Origin: Owenia fusiformis
Taxonomy: Eukaryota; Annelida; Polychaeta; Sabellida; Oweniidae
DNA length: 64,000 bases
Reading direction: 5' to 3'
Assembly (NCBI GenBank): GCA_903813345.2
Contig: CAIIXF020000004.1
Location: 536,513 to 600,512 of the forward strand
The notes beneath the pieces were generated by a model, which saw nothing but the letters and a program-made list of their open reading frames with translations, was not told the DNA's origin and made no database searches. Positions 48,069-59,700 of this stretch are shown piece by piece (the stretch's first letter is position 1; every line of letters begins with the position of its first letter). A program made the position numbers and the translations under genes.

Positions 48069-49000
48069 TTATATTTTATACAGCGTGTCCATAAAGTATC
48101 GCTACAATAAAATACAAACGTCTGTGGAATGTGTCAGAAGACCATATATATTTCAGTGAAATATTTTCCAAGGTGAATATCTTTTTTACATTTTTCATAT
48201 ACATTTCTTTTTGTATTTTGAATGAATAATACACGATGTACCTATTTAATAATACTTGTCCAAGTAATACTATTATTTCCAGATTCATGCAAGTAAACTC
48301 GAAAAAGATGACATCTATTATATTGGTACAATACTTATTCACTTAATCAAGCCACTCTTATTACGATTCGCATCTCTATAGTCTATTGTCATTTTATTGT
48401 GTGGATTTGGTGATTGCTTTTTATTAGAATACAAATCCTCAGATAGATATTTATTAAAATAAGTTGTTTTTAATATCATGTGGTTCCGGAATTGTTTGTT
48501 GTCACATACCATCAGACTATCTGAGTCTAGTTAAAGCAAACACATAATATGTCGTATCCAAATATATAAGCTCACTACGAAGTTGAAATTAAGTGTCTGT
48601 CGGTGTATTTTAAAATATTATTTATTCTCATTTCTATAAGCATTCAAACAACAATCTTTTTTTAAGGTGAGCCCAATACTACACAACACAATAAGACACG
48701 ACACAATACAACATGACACGAAAAAACATATAGCACAACACAATGCAATACAACAGAATGCAATACGACACAACACAATACAGCACAATCCAATACAGCA
48801 CAATCCAACACAGCACAATATAATACAACACGACACCATACAAATACACACAATACTACTCCCAAGACCAATGGACTTATGGACCCGAACCAACGTATGC
48901 CCACGGACCTGAAAGTCCGTGGTATGCCCAATGCTTGAACCAAAGATTTAGGCCATTTATATGATTTCTCATAGCCTTTATCATTAGAAAGCAGCTAATT
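48069..49000. other. Centre of the head-to-head region; simple repeat
   Basis: A single mariner-type end (CAGCGTGTCCATAAAGTAT) at about 48082 has no partner. An (ACAATACARC)n-like simple repeat lies at 48675-48860. No gene seen. Confidence 0.6.
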
Positions 49001-49158
49001 TCAAGTATTATAATATTGGAATGCTCTGTGCACTTGAAAAACATATTTCATGATATTGATACTCCAACGTGTATTGTTTGTACTTCAATACATTATAAAG
49101 TGTAGTGAAATCCATCAAACTCAATCTCCTTTTTGTCTCCACTTTGACAACACAGCCA
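49001..49158. promoter_or_regulatory. Upstream block shared with locus B (inverted), locus C side
   Basis: Lies 184-341 bp upstream of the locus C start; see the B-side block. Confidence 0.6.
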
Positions 49159-49341
49159 ATCTATAATGATGGTGACAGCTTGATAACAGAACTATGTTTA
49201 TGTCTGATTCCTGGCGCGACGGTATATGAAAAATGAAATCATTCATCAAAATATGCTATTTGATAAAATAATTAAATCAGATAATGCACTTCTGTGTTCA
49301 AATTACGTGTCAGGTGTCATCATAAGCCAACGCACAGAGCA

Positions 49342-52300
49342 ATGTCCGTCTCGTTGCGTCTCGTTATTTTGGGATTGAGTCTTTTCCTATTGGCCAAGGG
49401 CGTTGAAGGCCAAGCCGAAGATGGCACCAATGATGGGAACAGCACCGCAAGTGATCCGAAAGATGATGGCAATGATGGCGGCACTGCCAGTGAAATGATA
49501 AGTGATTATTATAACTTTGAATGGCGAGACCATCCCACACCAGCCTCACTTTCGTGCGAACTCGGGAATGCAGTGGCCAGGGCTAGATCATTACCGACTG
49601 ACGGACCGTTTCAAACCCTACCAACATTAATAGATATCACAAAAAGTATTTACGACAATGTGACCAGTTTGAAGGGAAAGAATATAACGCTGGTGACCAA
49701 GCTGAACAAGAAGATGAGACACGACTTGAGGACATTGGTGGCCAATCTGAAGCGTATTCTTCATGATTACAAAGAGTTTTCAGAAGATTTTAATTTCATT
49801 GAGCGTATCATGAAAACATCTCGACACCATATTCCTGCTAATCACGGTTATGCCGATGTTGATGTCTACTTGACGGACGTAGCCGCGTTGTTTCATAAGG
49901 ATATTCTGTGGTGGAAATTGTATGAATCCATAAATGGGCTTTACAATTTTGGAAAAACACTAAAGACCAGTTTATCAACAGTATACGGTAGCATAATGAG
50001 CCAGAAAGCACAAACAAGAATGTTGAAAATTCACAACAAAATGGCAAGTCTTCAAATGTCTGTGATTGGAATAAGCAGTGATGTGTTGATTACGCAAACG
50101 ATTGCAGAACGATTTTTGGATAAACATGGTGCAAATTTTGGATGCAGTGGTTGCTTGGATCCAACAGACCGTTACTGTCTCAAAGGAATATGTAGGCCTG
50201 GATTTATTGGATATGCATGTCAATTAGAGAATACTGGTATGTATAGACATGGTTTTACGTCACGGTTTTTCTCTACATCATCCTTTTGACCCTAAGCATC
50301 CACAAGAAGTAGATGCAATAGCCAGATCTAACCTAATTAAAATTGAAAAATGGTCTGACACCTGGAAATTGGAGTTTAAACCTGAAAAGAGTTCTGAAAT
50401 GATATTCCACTCATCCAGATCTAAAGTCGATAATGTTTCTGTTTCAAAGTTAAACAATGTTGAAATTACCAGAGATCACGAGCACAAACATCTGGGATTT
50501 ACTTTTGACCCAAGCTTATCATATGACAAGCATATTGGAGAAATCATATCAAAAATACGAAAAATGTTGAACCCTTTAAAGAAACTTAAATATAAGTTAG
50601 GTAGTAAGCATCTAGAAACCATATTTAAGTCCTTTATTTTACCCCAGTTTGACTATGGTGCTATCATGTACAGCACAGCCTCAAAGTTCCTATTACAACG
50701 ACTCGACAGTCTTTATTATAAAGCTGCACTTTATTGTTCTGGGTGCATCCAAGGGAGCAGTTCAAAAAAGGTTTTAAACCTACTCAATTGGCCAACTCTT
50801 GAATCAAGACGCAGTATCCAGATAAACAACTTTATGTTCAAAATTGTAAATGGTACAAGTCCTCCCTATGTAACTGATATTTTTGACAAATTTAGAAACC
50901 ATGCAAACAGAGTATTGAGATATAATGAAGCATTTAAAATGCCCATTAGATGCTCAAATAGATTCTCCACCTCAGCAATACCAGCTGCAATTTCAAATTG
51001 GATCAATCTTCCACCTGCTATTAAATCTAAGAATACTCTTTCGAATTTTAAAAAACACCAAAGAGTACATTTCCAAAAAACGCCCTCGATTTTGTCAACA
51101 AGCCAGCTTTATCTAACAAGGGTTCAAGAAATAGTTCTCAATAAAGTGAGAGCTGACCTATACTTCAAAGCCCAGTTCTACGCTCACAACTTTCAGTCTA
51201 TTGACAGCCCTAATTGCACTTGTGGAAAACCACAAACTCTGAAACATTTTCTCTTTCAATGTGACTTACTTACTATACAAAGACAGCAATTCATGGACAA
51301 ACTCACTGATCTCGAACCAAACATCTTCAGTCATAATCTCTCTCAAACTGATTTCATAGCTATTTTGAAAACAGGAATTCCCAAATTAAACATAGATGCA
51401 AATTCCCAAATACTACTTCTCATTGTTAATTTTATCAAAGACAATAGCTAATTCCCTCCTTCTTATCCATCTCTAGTATCCTCAAGTCCCGTCACACCTG
51501 CCCTAGTCCAAGACCCTGCCTGCTCTGCCACTTCTACTTCCACCTGCCCCCTATTCTTATATAATGCCATTGTGGCGATTTAAGAATTTACATGTCTGTA
51601 TTTACATTTTTTGTATTCTATTGAAATAAATTTAATAATAAAAAAAAAAATGGTTTTACGGGATATGTGTGTCAATTAGAGAATACTGGGTATGTATAGG
51701 CCTGGCTTTAAGGGATATACGTGTCAATTAGAGAATACTGGTATGTATAGGCCTGGCTTTAAGGGATATACGTGTCAATTAGAGAATACTGGGTATGTAT
51801 AGACCTGGCTTTAAGGGATATGCGTGTCAATTAGAGAATACTGGTATGTGTAGACATGGTTTTTCTAGATGCGTGTCAGTTAATTAGATAATTCTGACAT
51901 GTATAGACATGGCTTTACGGGATATGCTTGTCAGTTAGACAATACACAAGGGTTATGTTATAGGAGGTTTTGGATATGGGGTCTATCCTGCGGGATATAT
52001 AAATATCTAATCGAGACCCAAGAGGGCTTTACTAGACATGCGTGTCACTAAGAAAATACTTCTTTGGATAAACCTGCCTATACAGGATATGCGCGTCAAA
52101 TAGAGAAAATGAGTATGTTAAGACCTGGCTTTACTCGATATGCGTGACAGTTAGAGAATATTAGTATGTTTAGACCTGGCTTTACTCGATTTGCGTGGCA
52201 GTTGGAAAATATTAGTATGTTTAGACCTGGCTTTACTAAATATGCGTATCAGTTAGATAATTATGGTTTGAATATATTTTGTTTGTATAGACTTTGTTTT

Positions 52301-54145
52301 ACATGATATGCATGTCAATTAACGAATATTATTATAGACTTTGGAACATGTAGTAGAACTGGCAGTGGAAGGGTGAGGACTTTCTCCGGATCTGTATTCA
52401 ATCCGGACCAGAGCGACACGACTGCACTTATCATCCACAATGGAGGGGCGTTCCTATCTTTCAGTATAAGTGACGTTGTCTTTATTGATGATGTTCCTGT
52501 AATCGTAGTCTCCATTATTGAAGAGGTCTACTTCCTTATGGCGAACGGAACAGTACAAGTAAGATACACCCCCTCCCATAAGTTGAGCAACCGGAAATTA
52601 ATGACAGACTTTGAAATGATATCCAATGAAAACATCCGGTTGTCAAACTTATAGAGGGGAGTGAAGTCAGTATGTCTGCCTCTTGTTTGTATTTGCCTGT
52701 CTAGTTTCCATACTTATAGAGGGGAGTGTAGTCAGTATGTCTGCCTCTTGTTTGTATTTGCATGTCTAGTTTCCATACTTATAGAGGGGAGTGTAGTCAG
52801 TATGTCTGCCTCTTGTTTGTATTTGCCTGTCTAGCTTCCATACTTATAGAGGGGAGTGTAGTCAGTATGTCTGCCTCTTGTTTGTATTTGCCTGTCTAGT
52901 TTCCATACTTATAGAGGGGAGTGTAGTTAGTATGTCTGCCTCTTGTTTGTATTTGCCTGTCTAGTTTCCATACTTATAAAGGGGAGTGTAGTCAGTATGT
53001 CTGCCTCTTGTTTGTATTTGCATGTCTAGTTTCCATACTTATGGAGGGGAGTGTAGTCAGTATGTCTTCCTCTAGTTTGTATTTGCCTGTCTAGTTTCCA
53101 TACTTATAGAGGGGAGTGTAGTCAGTATGTCTGCCTCTTGTTTGTATTTGCCTGTCTAGTTTCCATACTTATAGAGGGGAGTGTAGTCAGTATGTCTGCC
53201 TCTTGTTTGTATTTGCCTGTCTAGTTTCCATACTTATGGAGGGGAGTGTAGTCAGTATGTCTGCCTCTTGTTTGTATTTGCCTGTCTAGTTTCCATACTT
53301 ATGGAGGGGAGTGTAGTCAGTATGTCTTCCTCTAGTTTGTATTTGCCTGTCTAGTTTCCATACTTATGGAGGGGAGTGTAGTCAGTATGTCTTCCTCTAG
53401 TTTGTATTTGCCTGTCTAGTTTCCATACTTATGGAGAGGAGTGTAGTCAGTATGTCTGCCTCTTGTTTGTATTTGCCTGTCTAGTTTCCATACTTATGGA
53501 GGGGAGTGTAGTCAGTATGTCTTCCTCTAGTTTGTATTTGCCTGTCTAGTTTCCATACTTATGGAGGGGAGTGTAGTCAGTATGTCTGCCTCTTGTTTGT
53601 ATTTGCCTGTCTAGTTTCCATACTTACAGCTTGGGTGTCAAGGTAACCATTCAAACAATGAAAAATCAATATATAGTAGGACTAGGATAGTAAGGGCTGC
53701 CAACCCAGTAAATACTGACACCTGTATTGGTTATGGTGTAATTCTTTTGGTACCAGGCTAATTTACAAAGAGTCCTTTCAATTTTCTTTATAAACAGTGT
53801 TATCTGCAAAGTATGAACCCATAAGTCAATCCAATACATGCAAAGCACCCTAGTTTTCTTCGTTCTCCAAAGTAAGTCAGGAATTTTTAGAAACTTCATT
53901 TGAAATTCTGATTGTTCCAACTGCAGGTGAACGGCGTGCAGGTTGACTTACCTATGACTAAGATTCATGAAACACCTATCAGGGGTGACGTCACTGTACA
54001 GCAGAAAAACGACGCCCTGGTCCTTCAGTCGAATATACACCAACTTAGAGTGGAGCTTTCCACAGACGGGGCCAATGATGTCAGCGTGTCGTTGAGTATG
54101 TATTGGAAGACACAAATATTCGGAAAATGTGGCAATTTTAACTAA
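49342..54145 (+). CDS. Locus C: secreted protein with EGF-like end and truncated vWD-like domain
   Basis: Exons 49342-50236, 52338-52558 and 53927-54145 join in phase to 444 residues. Met at 49342 gives a clean signal peptide (MSVSLRLVILGLSLFLLAKG); an upstream in-frame stretch from 49294 has no ATG. The linker is short and Gly/Asp/Asn-rich, unlike that of B. The core SLSCELGNAVARARSLPTDG and the EGF-like CSGCLDP to GYACQ match B closely. The last exon ends at GKCGNFN, about 34 residues earlier than B. Intron 1 carries the retroposon and the exon-end array; intron 2 carries a 65-bp array. Confidence 0.85.
50260..51451 (+). pseudogene. Reverse transcriptase C-terminal part of the retroposon
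   Basis: About 397 codons open from the insertion point. Contains HLGFTFDPSLSYDKHI, KSFILPQFDYGAIMY and a C-terminal Cys/His cluster (CTCGKPQTLKHFLFQC), typical of the part after the YADD box. The catalytic RT core and endonuclease are missing, so it cannot act alone. Confidence 0.88.
50260..51649 (+). mobile_element. 5'-truncated non-LTR retroposon (CR1/Jockey-like)
   Basis: 1,390 bp with poly(A) end (51637-51649), flanked by an 11-bp target duplication ATGGTTTTACG at 50249-50259 and 51650-51660. It landed 24 bp after the exon 1 donor of locus C, inside the exon-end array. Confidence 0.93.
51650..52320 (+). repeat. 51-bp array copying the locus C exon 1 end and donor
   Basis: About 12 units, decaying to the right. 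Each reads RPGFKGYACQLENTG with the GTATGT donor. A 51950-52010 stretch is a piece of the MITE family seen at 62223 (AGGAGGTTTTGGATATGGGG). Confidence 0.9.
52651..53626. repeat. 65-bp tandem array in locus C intron 2
   Basis: 15 units around GAGGGGAGTGTAGTCAGTAT and TTGCCTGTCTAGTTTCC. Begins 93 bp after the exon 2 donor but does not include the exon. Confidence 0.95.
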
Positions 54146-56709
54146 TTATTCCGTTGAATCTCTGACTACTACAAAAGAGTATCTCAAAATAATTTAAGAA
54201 ATAAGTGTAGATCAACGTGATGAGACTTTACTTATAATTTTCATCATCATAGTTACCAATAATCATCAATATGATATTGAATGAATGACATAAAAAATTA
54301 TATAACATTGGTCACTGACAATGTCCAAGACGTTTTTCTTTGGTTTATGTAATTTTCGACTGCATCATGTCATCAGGAGGACAATATTAACATATATGAT
54401 CAATATGTTGAAACATTTCCATCTGTTTTAGAGTCTGTGATTTATTAAACATTTTCCCTTGCATTAAAACTATTCTTTGTCAATTGAATCCAGCGAATAA
54501 AGTCAATTTGATTGAATTTATTGATATTTGTTGCTACCATTTTTACACTTTAAGTTAGGAAAAATTATAGCCGAGACCGCTAGACCAAGACCAAACCAAA
54601 TTAGGTGGTTTATCTAACTTAAACAACACACTGTGTACTGACTCTTGTGAAAGGTAAATGGTCCATGGTTCAGTTTTAGGAAAATCTTCAGCTTCGGTGG
54701 ACGGCATGTTACAGGTCCAAGTAGAGTTTGAAATTTGATTTTTTTGTATTTACCACTCATCTATTGAATGAGTGAATAGGGTATAATTAGTTCAGCTCTA
54801 GTGCACTATATGTGGCAGTCATCTTTTGTGCCACTCTGGTTTTGGATAGCTTGCCAAGTGAACTTCCTTTAAAACCAATAGAAAACGAATGTACTTTCAT
54901 TCTATCGTGCTGCTACCTAAATGGGGTTCAATATGAACGTTTTTGGATAATCATATATTGTCATAATTTCATTACACCACCGTAATTTTAGTCAAAGATA
55001 AAAAAACTCTCAAAGTAGAGCATTTGTATCTTCACTTCTTGAACACTCAGTATTCATAGATGACAGCCTTCTGATCAAAGCCGTTAAAACTAGTTTAAAA
55101 GACTATCGTTCGACCTAAGACTGAGTCCAAGCTACGAAACGACCCTAGTAAAATTGTTACGTCAGTGAACGCTTGGCGGAACGTCTTATTCTCGACCTTT
55201 TCAATATCTTCTCGTACAGTGAAACACAGCAAATATTTTCTCATAAATTGTAACATGTATTGTAACTGTGTTATAAGCGAAAGTTAATTTACATTTTATT
55301 ATTTAAACACAAAACCAATTTATTAACAAAGTGTTTATTACAGTTTCTATTTTAATTTTATGACATTAAGACAAACTTATTCAACGTTAAATTAAATTAA
55401 TATGTTGATTGAATATATGATTTAGCATCATACTAGAATAATATTTGCTGTAAAATGATAAATATTAAATACAACTTCAGAAACACTGAATTTGTGTAAG
55501 GTCAATAACAGCCACAATTCTGGATAAAATGCTATTACATAGTTCAGTTAATTCGTGGGAATTAGAGGGTTAACCTTAAGAAACTATTTGAGAAGGTTGA
55601 GGGAGAAGTGGTATCCCCGACGATTTAATCATTTTTATCCCATACTTGGACGTGTTTCAGGTACCGGGTGACACAAAAAATGCCATTCTAATTTTGGTAT
55701 AACTTTCTAAAGTAATGAAGGAATCTTTGTGATTGTTTGTGCAGATATAGTATTCAAGGGAAAAAAGATTGATGTACTTGGATAGCATCGACGACTTTTG
55801 AGATTTTGGAGATATCATGTTTCCGTCCAGGTGTGCACTCGGTGAAACGTCAAAAATGTCCAAAAACACAATTTTCTGAAATTCGAATTTCTGTCTCAGC
55901 CATTATTTGAGTCATTTCTGGATTGCTTTCACTAACTTACACATATATTATAAATGATATGTCATATCTGCACATTTTCTTAAATAATTTCGTTAAAATG
56001 ACTCGCCTAGTGGGTTAAAATTTACGTTTTTGAGTGAAAATGTTAAATGGGTTGGTATTGAAATGCGATAGTATGAGCGATCCATTGTTTTTTTAGCATA
56101 ATTCTGGTCATCGAAAATTGATATCTTCAAAACTAGACTTTCAATACCATTCTACTTTTTAAGAAGTTTTAGACCCCTTGCTGGATAATATTTTCACGCA
56201 ATTAAAGTCTGCAAAGGAAGATCTTCTTTAAAGTAAATAGAACATTTTGAAAAATATGTTGATCTTGGGTCCCTATTCATAATTTTTCGAATTATTCGAT
56301 TGATATTTTTATTAACAATGATAAATTACTTGAAAGATAGCATATTGTGTAAATGTGAAATGTCATATTAAATTGAGAAAGTACTCATGGTAAAATATAT
56401 GACCGTCTAAAATCACTTTCCATACTATATGTCAGGTCCTTCCATTTGCCTTAAACTCATTTTGTGTGTAATTTACAATAATGCAAATATTTCGTTCAGC
56501 CGATGACGAATGTGAATCATGGTCACGTGATGGATAAAATATAGTTAGTGTCGATTGGTGTACATAATAATGACTTTGTTTATAACTAACTGATGCATCG
56601 CGTGTGTAAATAAAATAACGAAATAATTTATTGCTCAATAAAATAATTATTGCTATAGTTTATACAACATGTATACTTTGTATAGATGTTTTCAATGCCA
56701 TAGCATTTA
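54146..56709. other. Intergenic between loci C and D, nothing recognised
   Basis: A possible lone transposon end (GGGTGACACAAAAAATGCC) near 55668. Otherwise AT-rich with chance ORFs only. Confidence 0.5.
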
Positions 56710-59700
56710 ATGCTGGCAACCTGCAGCATGAATTCAATGTTCGCCACAGTTTTTCTGCTCCTGGGATTCTGCCTGGTCGCATCAACCGGAACTGGTAATG
56801 CCAAAGGTAAGGGTAAAGGCAAAAATACTACTCCCACTACTACTACCACGACTGAGAGTGACTACGATTACTTTTTGATCAATTGGCGTGATCCCCTTAT
56901 AAAAAACTCACTGTCGTGCGAACTCGGAAATGCTGTGGCTAAGGCGAGATCATTACCAACCGATGGACCTTTTCAAAACCTTTCAACATTGATAACTGCT
57001 ACTGAAGGTATTTATAAAACATTGACGAATTTGATTGGAAAAAATGGTACGCTGGTGTCCAATATAACAAAACCGATGAGACGCAATCTCAGAATACTGA
57101 CGGGAAATGTAAAGGATATCTTCCAGAAATACAAGGGAGTTTTGAACGACGTCGATTTGATTAAACGCATTTTGAAAACATCTCGACACTACATTATGAC
57201 ACCATATTCCGGTTATGGCAACGTTGGTGCTTACCTGAACGAAATAGATGCGTTATTTAGTAAAAGCACCAAATGGTGGAACGTGTATAAATCAATAGAC
57301 AACCTTTACAATTTGGGGAAAACATTGAAGTTGAACTTATCAGCAAGAAGCTCAATAGATCACCAAAAAGCAAAATCAAAAATGAATAAACTTCACAACA
57401 AAATTGCTAGCCTTAAGATTATTGTTATGGACATAATCAGTAATCTGACCAAATCGAAGAAAAACGCCGAGACGTTTCTGAATGATCATGGCAAGGAGTT
57501 TGTTTGTAAAGGCTGCCTTGATTCTAACGACTCCTATTGCCTCAGTGGAATATGTAGACCTGGCCATTTTGGATACGCGTGTCAGTTAGAAAATGATGGT
57601 GAGTTAGAATATACTCGATTACCAGTTTGATTTTCAATCAATGAAAACTTCATACCATACTAATCCAAAATGGAGTTAGAATAGCATCGTTATCCTCTTG
57701 AATGACAAAATACATTTTAGCTTTACTGGACTAAAGTTGTTTCATTTAGTATGTAATTGAAATGCATTATGTTGTCCACAAACACTGGTGAGATATACCC
57801 TATTATTATATCACTATCTAGCTAGCGACAGTATGATTGGTCAAAACCGGGTCACATGTCGTGGGATATCTGGCGATATTCAATGGCAATGCTAATCAGA
57901 TAAGACAACCGTGAGATATCTAGCGATATCCCACGCTCCCGGGAATTTTCAAAGAATTTGTTTTCTTTCAGTGTAAATAATTTAGTTCAGTCTAAGTCAA
58001 AATGCAGACGAACCGAGTAGATTCAATATATTTCAATGTGAACCTATGACTTAATAATATTAGCGATGTTTAGCTAGACAGTGATATAATAAAACAAATA
58101 TTTCACTCTATTGAGGTGAATACCTGTACATCTTTCACAAGTGATATTCCACGAAGCCCGAAGGGCAAGTGGAATATCACCTTGTGAAAGTGCTACAGGT
58201 ATTCACCGAAAATATATGATATAATAAAACAAATATTTCACTCTATTTTCGGTGAATACCTGTAGCACTTTCACAAGGTGATATTCCACTTGCCCTTCGG
58301 GCTTCGTGGAATATCACTTGTGAAAGATGTACAGGTATTCACCTCAATAGAGTGAAATATTTGTTCAATACTGTCTTTATATCCAGGGGAGAAATACCCT
58401 AATACTGTCTTTATATCCGTGAGAAATACCCTAATACTGTCTTTATATCCAGGTGAGAAATACCCTAATACTGTCTTTATATCCAGGTGAGAAATACCCT
58501 AATACTGTCTTTATATCCAGGTGAGAAATACCCTAATACTGTCTTTATATCCAGGTGAGAAATACCCTAATACTGTCTTTATATCCAGGTGAGAAATACC
58601 CTAATACTGTCTTTATATCCAGGTGAGAAATACCCTAATACTGTCTTTATATCCAGGTGAGAAATACCCTAATACTGTCTTTATATCCAGGTGAGAAATA
58701 CCATAATACTGTCTTTATATCCAGGTGAGAAATACCCTAATACTGTCTTTATATCCAGGTGAGAAACACCCTAATACTGTCTCTATATCCAGGTGAGAAA
58801 TACCCTAATACTGTCTTTATATCCAGGTTAGAAATACCCTAATACTGTCTTTATATCCAGGTGAGAAATACCCTAATACTGTCTTTATATCCAGGTGAGA
58901 AATACCCTAATGCTGTCTTTATATCCAGGTGAGAAATACCCTAATACTGTCTTTATATCCAGGTGAGAAATACCCTAATACTGTCTTTATATCCAGGTGA
59001 GAAACACCCTAATACTGTCTCTATATCCAGGTGAGAAATACCCTAATACTGTCTTTATATCCAGGTGAGAAATACCCTAATACTGTCTTTATATCCAGGT
59101 GAGAAATACCCTAATACTGTCTTTATATCCAGGTGAGAAACACCCTAATACTGTCTTTATATCCAGGTGAGAAATACCCTAATACCGTCTTTATATCCAG
59201 GTGAGAAATACCATAATACTGTCTTTATATCCAGGTGAGAAATACCCTAATACTGTCTTTATATCCAGGTGAGAAATACCCTAATACTGTCTTTATATCC
59301 AGGTGAGAAACACCCTAATACTGTCTTTATATCCAGGTGAGAAATACCCTAATACTGTCTTTATATCCAGGTGAGAAATACCCTAATACTGTCTTTATAT
59401 CCAGGTGAGAAATACCCTAATACTGTCTTTATATCCAGGTGAGAAATACCCTAATACTGTCTTTATATCCAGGTGAGAAATACCCTAATACTGTCTTTAT
59501 ATCCAGGTGAGAAATACCCTAATACTGTCTTTATATCCAGGTGAGAAATACCCTAATACTGTCTTTATATCCAGGTGAGAAATACCCTAATACTGTCTTT
59601 ATATCCAGGTGAGAAATACCCTAATACTGTCTTTATATCCAGTATTTCAGATAAATCAACTATGAAATACAGACCCAGAACTTTACCCTGAAGTGGCATT

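Noticed and set aside
48618-48943. Cys/Val-rich ORFs
   Set aside because: Translations of the ACACAATACA-type simple repeat.
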